Shown one piece after another: positions 26,436-36,168 of a stretch of 64,000 nt of DNA. The first letter of the stretch is position 1, and every line of letters begins with the position of its first letter. Both the position numbers and the translations under genes were made by a program. Below the pieces are notes generated by a model that was given only the letters and a program-made list of their open reading frames with translations, was not told where the DNA came from and ran no database searches. The DNA comes from Rhytidiadelphus loreus (taxonomy: Eukaryota; Streptophyta; Bryopsida; Hypnales; Hylocomiaceae): assembly GCA_947034895.1 (NCBI GenBank), contig OX344763.1:63569093-63633092 (forward strand). Direction: 5' to 3'.

Positions 26436-27263
26436 TACGCGACGTTGAAGGTAGCGGACGAGACAGAGATTGTCAAAGCGATCAACAGCAGACCAGATCC
26501 GGAGATGGTTCGCTTGCTGGAGGGCCGGATCCGGACTCTGGAGGCTGAGCGGGATCATCTTCAAAATCGTGCGACTTGGGCGGAAGGGGAGATGAACACC
26601 GCCAACAAACGGGCAACGGATGCGACGGAGCTTGTCCGGAAATTGAGGGACCTCATCGACCCATTGGCGGATGTCATCACCAGATCCGCACTCTGGAACA
26701 ACCAGATGAGCCGGGAAGGTCACATCACTGGAACCAAGGTTGTCAAGATCTTGGTAGACTTCGAGGCACGGATCAAGATTGCACTGAGGGAGATGCGCCA
26801 GTTGGTGGGCCACTTCGATCCGCTCATGGGTTTAGACGCTTCCATATTTCCGGAAATACCCGGAAAGGAGTTCACGGAGGCGACTCAGTTGAACCTCGGA
26901 GCGCGAACGTCGACCCAGACAGCACCCGCACCCGGAAGAACCTCGGTACAGAAGGAGATCACGGATGGGAGAAGAATCCCAAATCCGGTCCTGACACCAC
27001 GGAACACTTCGGTAAATCTCTTCCCGCCTCTTTCGGTTTCCTCTGTAGAAGTTACTGCAATGACAGAGATTCCGGGTCAGATTCAGAATCCGGCTAGGAT
27101 CCACCCGGAGGAGTTCACACACATGCAACAGCGTACACCTCCCCGACCTCCTCCTCCGACGCCTATTGAGGTCATAGATTTGGAGAAGAAGAAGGCCACC
27201 AGGCGGAAGGTTCCCAGTGATCCGGAACTCAAGAAGTTTTGGAGTCAGAAGAGGAGGAAGTAG

Positions 27264-28548
27264 TAACCAACTCCTCTTCCGACTCTGAGTATGCGGAGAC
27301 GGATCCGGGTCCGGGTCCGCCAAGGACTCGATCCGCAACGAAGTCCACCCCGCCGAAGCAGATCCGGTAGAAAGCGGCAACTCGGGATTCCAAAGGCGGA
27401 ACGTCAGCGAAGAAGGCCCGGAAGGGCAGGTGACTTATTAGTGCGGTTGGTTTGTTAGTTTTGGTGTTTTGTTTCAGACGCAGGTTTTCCGGATGTGGGA
27501 CCCGCTGATCCGGAATTTTAGGAAGTTCCGGAATTCTAGGAGTCAACGGCTTTCTGTTTTTCTCGGAACGGTCAACTGGCTGTTGTCCGGATTTTCAGCT
27601 AGCCATTGGCCGCTTTTTCTTTGGACCATTTTGGTCGTGTTGTTTTGGTTTTTAAGGGCAGGCCGGCTTGTGGCCTGTCATTCCATTTTGTGTCATTCAA
27701 TCTGAGTACCCAAGAATAAACACCTTGGGAATCATTATCTTGCGTATCGTGTCTTAATTACTTGTGGGTGGGTGTATCCGGGAGAGTGTGCAAGGTAGAA
27801 ATCCGGATTGGTTGGTATTCGGATCCAAGCTAAGGGTGTCTTGTGGATGAGTTTAGAATGCAAGTGAGGAGCTGTGCGCGGTGCTTTTACATTGTTGGAA
27901 CAGTGATCCGGTGGGATCCGGTAGTGGTCAGGGAGCTAGTCCGGAACTCGAGAGTAGTTCCGTGCGGAAGTCGGCAACCGCCAAGTGGAATATTCCCAAA
28001 CCACCGGAAGGTCTGCCAACCTCAGAAATAGACGAAAGCTTGATTCGGAAAATAGTTGAGTGTCGTTGTAGTAAGGGCGGGGGAGGGTGTATCTTTGCGT
28101 GACCTACCTTCCGGGTGGCCACCCAGAAAGTTGTGAGGGTGACCATCTTTCCTCCGTACCGGACTGAGAACTTTGAGGACGGATAGTTGTTTGTTGTTTA
28201 GGAGTTGATATGTGTGTTACTTGAGTGGTGATGTTCCCTACCTCTCGGAAAGAGCAAGTGAGGACCCTCTGAGGGTAAAACAGAGGTACCAAAAACCGGT
28301 GTGACGGATAGTGGAAGTAGAGATCCAGATCAAGACGGATCCGGATTTGATTCCGGAAGACAATGTATCCGGAATTTGGTGTTTGTGTTGTGCCGGATCA
28401 TACAACAGATTGTCATTTCCGCGTAGATCCGTAGTTTTGGAAACGTATCTATTGCGACAACATCCGGGATTCCCTGGGACGATAACTCATGTCATCTTAA
28501 CGCTTTTGTGGTGTTAAAGATACCTACGCCTAGACTACGCGTGCGACA
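27264..28548 (+). other. 3' non-coding region of the retroelement
   Basis: CCGG-rich sequence following the gag-like ORF. It contains a second-frame acidic tail up to about 27430, a TATA-like ttttaaggg near 27650, and an AATAAA signal at 27715. It ends ...gcgtgcgaca at 28548. No ORF of substance and no reverse transcriptase were found. It may represent a divergent 3' LTR, but the corresponding 5' copy is not visible. Confidence 0.4.
27715..27720 (+). terminator. Putative polyadenylation signal AATAAA of the retroelement
   Basis: AATAAA lies about 450 bp after the gag-like ORF, within gagtacccaagaataaacac, a context like the R region of many plant LTRs. The role is inferred from motif and position only. 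Confidence 0.35.
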
Positions 28549-28581
28549 TGTTCCAACGTAGTTTTTGACAGTTCCAACGCA

Positions 28582-28890
28582 CACTAGAAGAAAGCTAGAA
28601 GAAATTGTGTTTTACTTCATAGAAACTGCGTTGTACTCAACAAAAAAATATCATCTAGATTTTGTTGAGGTCTCCCTTTGTAACACAAAATTTTGCACTC
28701 TAATACAAAATTCTGCGTTTTACTTGTCAAAAATCTGCATTTTACTTATCAAATTCTGTATTGAACCGTTGGAACGCAGAATTTTGCATTACAAAAGGAG
28801 AACTCAACAAAATCCAGATGATACTTTACTGTTGAATTCAATGCAGTTTCTGTGAAGTAAAACATAGTTTCTTCTATCTTTCTTCTAGTG
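28582..28890. mobile_element. MITE B1, complete, inserted in the right end of MITE A1
   Basis: 309 bp, starting CACTAGAAGAAAGC and ending CTTTCTTCTAGTG, with duplication gca (28579-28581 and 28891-28893). The interior matches B3. It splits the last 14 bases off MITE A1. Confidence 0.9.
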
Positions 28891-29210
28891 GCAATTTTCT
28901 TCTAGTGTCCCTTTGTAATGCCAAATTCTGCGATCCAACAATTCAACACAAAATTTGACAAGTAAAACGTAGAATTTTGTATTAGAATGCAAAATTTTGT
29001 GTTATGAAGGGAGACCTCAACAAAATCTAGATGATACTTTTCTGTTGAGTACAACGTAGTTTTTATGAAGTAAACACAGTTTCTTCTGGTTTTCTTCTAG
29101 TGCCTTAGAATATCGGGGCTTATACTTTAGTCTCCACATAGTAGTCCTTAATAGAGTAAGCATTTCCTAAATATGTCCTTGCCATTGCATCATATCATCT
29201 ACCTTCCTAC

Positions 29211-29450
29211 CACTAGAAGAAAACTACATTGGAACTGTCAAAAACTATATTAGAACCCACAAAACTATGTAGGATTGGTTTTATTGAGTTCCTCGTTTCT
29301 AATGCTAATTTTTGCATTGGAATGTGTTGAAATGCATTTATGTGTTGTATTTCAACACATTCCAACGCAAAAATCAGCATTGGAAACGAGAAACTCAACA
29401 AAACCAATCCCATATGGTTTTGTAGGTTCTAATGCAGTTTTCTTCTAGTG
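29211..29450. mobile_element. MITE A2, complete
   Basis: 240 bp, CACTAGAAGAAAAC / GTTTTCTTCTAGTG, duplication tac on both sides (29208-29210 and 29451-29453). The interior is a long foldback (ttggaatgtgttgaaatgc ... ttcaacacattccaacgc). Confidence 0.92.
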
Positions 29451-29790
29451 TACACTTGTTGTGAACGTCGTGCGAACATAGGAGGCTGCTTCAGTGTAGT
29501 AAGGAGGCGCACATGTAATTAGTGCATGTGAAGGCTGATAGTGCCATACTTGCAAAATAGTACAAGTTCCACGTTTAGGCTTTGGTGTTACATGAACAAT
29601 GCGGTAGTGTTGCACACAGATAGTGCATGTCCATGAGCCCTCCCAACATGCGTCCTTCTACATTTGTGACATTGTGTCGACTTTGTTTTCCAGCTTGACA
29701 AGCCATTCTTTTTGTAGGTTGTACTCCGAAATCTGTGAGGTGGACGTTGAGCTAGATAATCAGAAATGGCCCCCCGTCGTGCGACACCAA

Positions 29791-30089
29791 CACTAGAAGA
29801 AAACTGTATTAGAATCCCTGAAAACACGTCACCTTGTTTTTGTTAAGTTCCCATTTCAAAACGCAATCAACAATTTTGCTACGGTCAACCATAGCATTCT
29901 AATACAAAATTATGTGTTTTACTTGTCAAAAATCTGCATTTTACTTGTCAAATTCTGTGTTGAACCGTTGGAACGCAGAATTTTGCATTACAAAAGGAGA
30001 ACTCAACAAAATCCAAATGATACTTTTCTGTTGAGTACAATGCAATTTCTACGAAGTAAAATGCAGTTTCTTCTGGTTTTCTTTTAGTG
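29791..30089. mobile_element. Chimeric MITE: left arm of family C joined to right part of family B
   Basis: 29791-29870 matches the left arm of family C (aaaacacgtcacc, gttaagttcccatttcaaaacg). From about 29900 to 30089 it matches the right part of family B (aaaatctgcattttac, ctcaacaaaatcc, tgatacttttctg). A filler of about 25 bp with gctacggtcaaccatagc lies between. The flanking trinucleotides differ (caa and atc), unlike intact copies, so it arose by deletion or recombination between two MITEs, not by transposition. Confidence 0.8.
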
Positions 30090-31888
30090 ATCAATGAGCA
30101 CTTCCACAAAGCTAAGTTGATGTACTCCCCATTCTTTTCTATCAATTACTGTATATATGTCTACAAATGTCCGTAGACAGTATGTGTTATTTGCACTTAT
30201 GAAGGAAGTTCCATTCATGAGTGACGTTGTTTGTACTGTAGTGGAAAGAAAGCTTCCATTCTAAACTACAAGTTAATGAATGGTATGCTTTACTTGTGCG
30301 AGCTGAAGATGCCCATGAACAAGGATGAATTGAATTGGATGTCACAAAATGTACTGAGCACATTCCGCTCATTCCCCTTCTAGTAATAGGAGTACTTTCT
30401 AAACTTGATAGTTTCAACAAATTTGTCGTTATTGTGAATTGTATGGATGTTGTCATTGCCTTCATGTAGTAATGGACAAATATGTAGTTGTCTTTAGGAA
30501 GTTTCCTTTGGTCTTGTGCTAATGAATTGTACGTTGACCTTAAAAAGCAAAGGAAAAGGTAGTTCGGTCGATTTTGTGGGACGTACCATTATTTATCTTC
30601 AGTTACACACATTCAAAGACACATTACACAGTATTGTAATAGTCACTTCCTCAAACATGGCTATTACACAAGGAATTGAATGGAAAGTAGATAGAGTCAT
30701 CGCTCAGGTTTCAAGACTTGTACCATACTGCAATACTGCATGTTCAATTCTAAAGCGTTGTTGACAATATATATTCCATTTCAACAGAAAAGCCTAATGT
30801 CTTTCATTTGTGCTATACAAGATGCCAACATTTGTATTCATGAAAATCAGTCGTCCAAGTACAAGCAACATGTTTACTGTTAGGGATGTCATGCGTATTA
30901 TACGTTTCAATAGAAAAATGGCAGGACAACAAGTGAAGTCCATGTTGGCAGTGGTGGTAACAACTCTTTGTTTGGTCTACACATTGCATGAATTCCAATG
31001 TATCGGTAGGAAGTGACCTCTGTTGTTCTAAAAGAGGTGTACAGTTTTTGTGAATACGAAGATAGCCCTTTCAGTATACAATATGGGGTCTACAAATATC
31101 ATGTTTCATGAGTAAGAGTTTTCTAATGCTCCTACTCTTTAATTTGTACGTTGATTATGGAATCCTGTCATGATCTTTTATGTGCTTTTAATAGGACTAA
31201 CAATGGTCAAAGTACTGACGCTAAGAAGTAGTCATGAATAGGAGAAAACTAGCATCAGATAAGCTTCATTTTGTATGTCCATTTTGGATTGCAAATTTGT
31301 TCATTTCCTTGCGTGGTAATGCTACTCATGAGTCTTTGAGTTCACGGCATGCCAGAAGTTGCTTTATCGTCTTTTGTTCCATCTAGGTCGAACTTGTAGA
31401 CGTGTTCTCTGTAGAGATAAGTGGTAATGTAGTAGTGGAACAGGTGCAACCACCTACTACAGCCTTTGAAGAAAACGGTGCTCACTACTTTTCAAAAGGG
31501 TAAGAGCTTTCATCATAGACATGACAATGACAAAGCAAGCATTGCTGTAAAGATGTTGCATTTTGTTCTGGATGCCCAATGTCATGAAGTTCTATAAAAT
31601 TGATATGGCAACTTCAATATCTACTTTTATACTCATAATTTACCATTACTGGATGCCAAATTCTAACAGTGCAAGACTCCAGAAGTCTGCAGTACTTGTC
31701 ATCAATGAAATTTGCGTTCACTTCCATAGAAAGTGGGAAAGGTGGTAGAATTCAGCGTTCATAATTTCATGTCGACGTACAAGATATGTAGAAAGACCTC
31801 TTTGAATGTACATGCACTTTGTAGGATTTGTAACGATTGTAGCCTTGTATCCGCAATGTGCAGGTACATCGTACTTTGTAGTTGAGGA

Positions 31889-32087
31889 CACTAAAAGAAA
31901 ACTGTGTTAAAATCCTTGAAAACACGTCACCTTGTTTTTGTTAAGTTTCCGTTTCAAAACGCAGTGAAAACATAGAAAAATGCAGAAAAAGCGTTTTTTT
32001 GTGTTTTCATTGCGTTTTGAAATGGGAACTTAACAAAAACAAGGTGACGTGTTTTCAGGGATTTTAACACAGTTTTCTTCATTTGTG
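31889..32087. mobile_element. MITE C2, termini slightly degraded
   Basis: A 199-bp palindromic copy of family C. It begins CACTAAAAGAAAACTGTG and ends CACAGTTTTCTTCATTTGTG, so the right end has mutated from CTAGTG. No target duplication can be read. Confidence 0.8.
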
Positions 32088-32212
32088 ATGAATGACAAAC
32101 CCCATAGAATTCAAAGCATGGGCTCAATGATTATGTACAAGTTTGATAACTGTCTTGCAAGTGGTTCATGTCACGACCGTTCCTCTTCTTCAATATGCTC
32201 AAGTGTTTAGTC

Positions 32213-32451
32213 CACTAGAAGAAAACTGCATTGGAACTATCAAAAACTACATTGGAACCCACAAAACCATGTGGGACTGGTTTTGTTGAGTTCCTCGTTT
32301 TCAATGTTGATTTTTGCATTGGAATGTGTTGGAATGCATTTCTGTGTTGCAGTCCAACACATTCCAACGTAAAAATTAGCATTGGAAACAAGGAACTCAA
32401 CAAAACCATCCCACATGGTTTTGTGGATTCCAACACAGTTTTCTTCTAGTA
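32213..32451. mobile_element. MITE A3, right terminal base mutated
   Basis: 239-bp family A foldback, CACTAGAAGAAAACTG at left and CAGTTTTCTTCTAGTA at right. Flanks gtc / gac match at two of three positions. Confidence 0.85.
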
Positions 32452-34295
32452 GACATATCATCTGCCATACAAAGGGAAACGTAGGTTTGAAGTGAATGCC
32501 TTTTGTTATCCTCTACAAGTGAAATCATTTTACTAATGCTTTCATTTTTGCTATGTTCAGGCAGGATTGTAAGGGAAAAATTTAAAGAGAACGTGAGGTA
32601 CCCAACACGGACTGTGCTTGTAGTGGATTGACATATAGTAAGTTTGCACAACTAACATGTGTGCTTCTAGGTCCTACGTATATGATAATCGGCACAGTGT
32701 ATATCCTTATGTACATGCTCGCAGTTTACAAAAGTGTCATTGCTATCTAATGTAAAGGAAAGTTGTTTTAAAACACGTGCTTTTCTGTGCAGGTTCATTG
32801 TGTTCATTGAATGGAATGAGCAATGCCTATAGCTATAGCTATGCTCTATCATAGCTTACGCTATGGTGACTAAGCGGATTGCTAACGTTCTTATATGCAA
32901 TATAAAGCCTTCAAACCAAATGAGGATACAATTTGTATTATGTCAGACATTGACCATATTAATCGAGCTATTCATGTACAAACGGTAGTAGCCAGCGTAG
33001 GCGTGATGCCAAATGGGAGCAATGCGACTGATAGTTTCAGTGAAAAAGTGGGATTAAAGTGGCAATAATATAAAGGTATAATACTTTTCAATGAATCCCA
33101 CGGATTTGTTATGTAGAAAGTTGTAGAACAAAAAGTTGTGGACGTCAGAGTTACCTTCTTCAAGGAATGAGTTCCGTGTCTCATGCAAAAGTGTGATGTT
33201 TTGTACATAATTGAAGTCCTTTTGTCATTCAAAGTAAGGACAAGGAACTAAAAAACCTAATTGAAAGGGATGCTATACTAGTGGTTCTGGCATTCTATTT
33301 CTACGCATGTGAGGAAAGGGTTGAATGTAGTTCAACTGAAAATCAAAGCACTGCATTTCATCGCAATACTATCAGTACATATGGTGCATGAGGAGTTGTT
33401 GTTCTTCCATTTCTTGGTCATTGAGTTCATTATGACGAGGGAAGACGACATTCTCTTTGTTGCACTGTTTTCTTTAATTTGCTAATCTATGTCGTCACAG
33501 CATTGACTTCTGCACTACTATAATGTCATGCACATCGGTTCATCCCATGGTCACATTTTCAGCCCAATATTAGAGTTTCCAAGACGAAGTGCCCATTCCA
33601 ACCAACATCTTCTTCTTGAAATTTGAAAACGTGTTGCGTCTCATGACAGTCCTCATTCTCTTTTGATGTAGGTACTCATCATGTACTGCTTGTACACAAG
33701 AATTCCCTGTTCACTTTGGTGTTGTTGGTTGGTCTCTACTACTCCTACCTATACCATTGTTTTTCTTTTCAAAATGGCTACGTTTACCATGGTGCAAGTG
33801 GGACGACAGCTTCTCATTTCCACGTCACTAACGACATAGAAGAAGTGCTCTTGCTAGGTCATGCTTATAAAACCTACTTTTTGAAGTAAGTTGTACAATG
33901 ACTTCATTTGATTTCAAAGCTTAGTATGACTATAGTTATAGCTATGAAGTGCGTGAAGGTATGGATTTCAGGTGATTTTACATGGAGCAAAAAAGAGAAT
34001 ATAATTTCCAGAACATGTACTCACAGACAACCTAAATGAAGCACAGTACTGGATGGAAGATCCATTATTTTGGTTGTGTGACATTCTTAAACTTTGTGTC
34101 AGCATTTTTTCAGATAAGTCAATCGTTCAGGTATAGTGCAATTCTTCAATTCTTCTAAGTACCGATTCAAGCAAGTCACACCTATTGCATACGGTTATTG
34201 CTATTGCTTGCATTGCTTATTGAATCGTCATAATGCAAGGCAATTAGTGTGATCACTGTGATGCCATGGGCATCTACTGAAGTAATGGTAGTTGT

Positions 34296-34492
34296 CACTA
34301 GAAGAAAACTATGTTAAAATCCCTAAAAACACGTCACCTTGTTTTTGTTAAGTTCCCATTTCAAAATGCAGTAAAAACGTAGAAAAACGCTTTTTCTGCG
34401 TTTTTTTGCATTTTCACTGCGTTTTGAAACGAGAACTTAACAAAAACAAGGTGATGTGTTTTCAGGGATTTTAACATAGTTTTCTTCTAGTG
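34296..34492. mobile_element. MITE C3, complete
   Basis: 197-bp family C foldback with clean termini and duplication tgt (34293-34295 and 34493-34495), inserted in element H. Confidence 0.92.
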
Positions 34493-36168
34493 TGTTCAAC
34501 TGCCAGAATAGACAACCTAGGCATTCAACATCTGAAAAGAAAAAAGAAGCACATGTCACTTATGCTACCATTACGTTGTTCAGAAAAGCGATTTCACTTC
34601 TGTAGTGCCTTGTACGTGTAGGTTCTCACTTGAACGACTATAAAAGCGACTTCTACTTGACAACACAATTGTTGTATGATAGTGTCATATATATCCTTCC
34701 AGTGCATGCAAACACTCTGAAGTGGCACCTACAATTTAAGATGCAAGCATGTGCTTTGCAAGCAACAAGACCACTTCCACTGTCGACGACTCCATGTTCT
34801 CAGCACAAGAAAACGACATATAAGAAACAGATGGATGAGGTGCATTATCATAGTGAGATCATTGAACTATTTGGTGGAGGTATGACTACATTATGTGCCA
34901 TAAATCTATAGTCATGACGTGCTCTTTTGATGTTCCTCACAATGGAATACAAAGTATGCTTTAGAGCTTCTTCTTCTTGAAACTGTAATAGCATGTAGTA
35001 TGTGTGGATGTTGCATTTTGCAATAAACGCTTTCCTTTCAACCTTTCTGTGAATAAAGACTGTGCACTTGGTCATTGCACATAAGCCTTGCCGTATTCAC
35101 AGGGTATTGCTTCTAAGCGATCATTGAGGATATAAGTTTTATGTTAGGGAAGGCACTTTCTATTTATAGAGACATATCTAGATATAGAATTCTACATTTT
35201 CAGAATGTCTTGTACATGCTACACATAATACCATTTTGTATATGTTTGTATACAATCCGACAGCTATAACATGTACAAACTTGTCTCACCGCACAACACT
35301 GTCCAAGAAGCATTTGCTAAGCATGTTTTCCAACATATCATGAATAATGTCAATGGAAATGTGGCATGTGCACTTTTGAAGGCACTTTCAGGAGTCCATA
35401 CTTGCATCGTTATGACCACCAAGACATGTGTACTACCAAGATGCAAGTTTTTCTTGAACATGGCTTAACATTAGATGAACTAGTGAACTGTATGGTTGTC
35501 TGTTGTATCCAACACAACTAATGCCAAGTACAAGATGTGTGGAGGTCAACAATACTGTCGGAGATGACTTCTATGAAGGCGACTGGAATCCCCAAAGCAT
35601 TCCAGAACTAACGTCCACGTCAGGTACAAGAATGTCATTTCAAACATACCAACTGAATCGTTAAACATATGCTACAACACAACTTTTGATAAACAAATGT
35701 GACACTGAAATAATTCCACACTCCTCGTGACGTAGTACAAAACGTCTTCTTGTTATACACAATGTCATTGTCAATGTTGTCTACTGTATAGAAGCCCGTA
35801 AAAAATTGTTAACAAGACATGCCACATGGAATTTTCGATATGCCATGTCATTTCTTCAAAATTTTCACATTATTTTCCACGTCATCAATGGGCTACGTCA
35901 AAAAAATTATGACCGGGCAATCCACACCCATGTGGCGCTGAAGTGGTTGCCACTTGTCATCCATTTTGTCAAAAAAATCACCATGTCGACTATGGTGTTC
36001 TACGAAAAACAAGGGATGTTTTCGACGTTTTCTTCGATTTCCTCATATTTTTGCCTCATCAACTTCGATGGATTTTCCTAGACATTCACAGTAGACACGT
36101 GTTATGTCACATACAACACGTACCCATGTTTTTGGACTCGTCCAAAAAAACAAGACTTCCTCATAGTG

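Larger units (their letters stand above)
2459..27263 (+). pseudogene. Gag-like / plant-mobile-type ORF of the retroelement, broken by a stop codon and by CACTA element I
   Basis: The frame opens at ATG 2459 (MSIVMAGPSVQRK), is stopped by TAG at 2612-2614, reopens in the same frame at 2615 and runs to 3409, where element I is inserted. It resumes in frame at 26439 and ends at 27263. Total coding potential is about 590 codons. The first half is a globular helical region (SWTVEMWAGVYFASS, ISPYLLHLYHKQ) followed by an acidic segment (AEDEPEEEEKPELEL). The second half opens with a coiled coil (RLLEGRIRTLEAERDHLQNR) and ends in a proline- and lysine-rich tail. After the terminal stops, another frame at about 27240-27430 encodes an acidic/basic tail, suggesting a frameshift near the C-terminus. 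The architecture resembles retroelement Gag proteins of plants. I do not recognise a named family, and no zinc knuckle is seen. Confidence 0.6.
1957..28548 (+). mobile_element. Gag-bearing retroelement-like insertion in MITE A1, itself split by CACTA element I
   Basis: The outer borders are inferred from the broken MITE A1. The insert begins TGTGGAAG and ends GCGACA, with imperfect 5-bp duplications ggttc (1640-1644) and tgttc (28549-28553). TG...CA ends and a 5-bp duplication suggest an LTR-type retroelement, and a gag-like ORF and an AATAAA signal fit that. I could not find a repeat shared between 1957-2458 and 27264-28548, so matching LTRs are not demonstrated. It may be a non-autonomous or 5'-altered element. 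Its own sequence is richer in CCGG and GC than the flanks. No protease, reverse transcriptase or integrase is present. Confidence 0.55.
1447..28907. mobile_element. MITE A1, inserted in MITE B2 and split by a retroelement
   Basis: The left part at 1447-1644 begins CACTAGAAGAAAAC and runs through the palindromic centre. The right arm is in two pieces, 28549-28581 and 28894-28907, ending TTTTCTTCTAGTG. The target duplication in B2 is tcc (1444-1446 and 28908-28910). The pieces rejoin as the normal A right arm seen in reverse complement in A2 and A3. Confidence 0.85.
1331..29102. mobile_element. MITE B2, outer member of the nest, split by 27.5 kb of insertions
   Basis: The left arm at 1331-1446 begins CACTAGAAGAAAACC, and the right arm at 28908-29102 ends GGTTTTCTTCTAGTG. 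The flanking trinucleotide is cct on both sides (1328-1330 and 29103-29105). The arms rejoin at ...gttctcc / ctttgtaatg, which is exactly how intact copies of family B read (for example at about 1731). The two pieces are therefore one MITE of about 309 bp interrupted by MITE A1. Confidence 0.85.
1235..36168. mobile_element. Old CACTA element H (same family as I), interrupted by nested insertions; left end outside the window
   Basis: The right terminus ...cttcctcatagtg at 36168 is identical over 13 bp to that of element I at 26435, and the last 330 bp align by eye (35830-36168 with 26095-26435). Further matches in the same order are 1238-1330 with 15943-16035, 29690-29790 with 16410-16490, 31470-31580 with 22250-22340, 33668-33860 with 23988-24185, and 34620-34800 with 24895-25070. 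The element's own sequence therefore lies at 1235-1330, 29106-29210, 29451-29790, 30090-31888, 32088-32212, 32452-34295 and 34493-36168, separated by MITEs and the large nest. No intact gene remains, and the region equivalent to about 16.5-20.8 kb of I (the TNPA exons) is missing. The left end lies beyond element G. Confidence 0.72.
29103..36168. other. Relict right part of element H, with inserted MITEs and no intact gene
   Basis: Apart from the MITEs listed separately, this stretch is the decayed 3' half of element H. Open segments are short and their frames are not shared with element I. Alignable blocks are given in the H entry. No tRNA, rRNA or host gene is visible. Confidence 0.6.
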
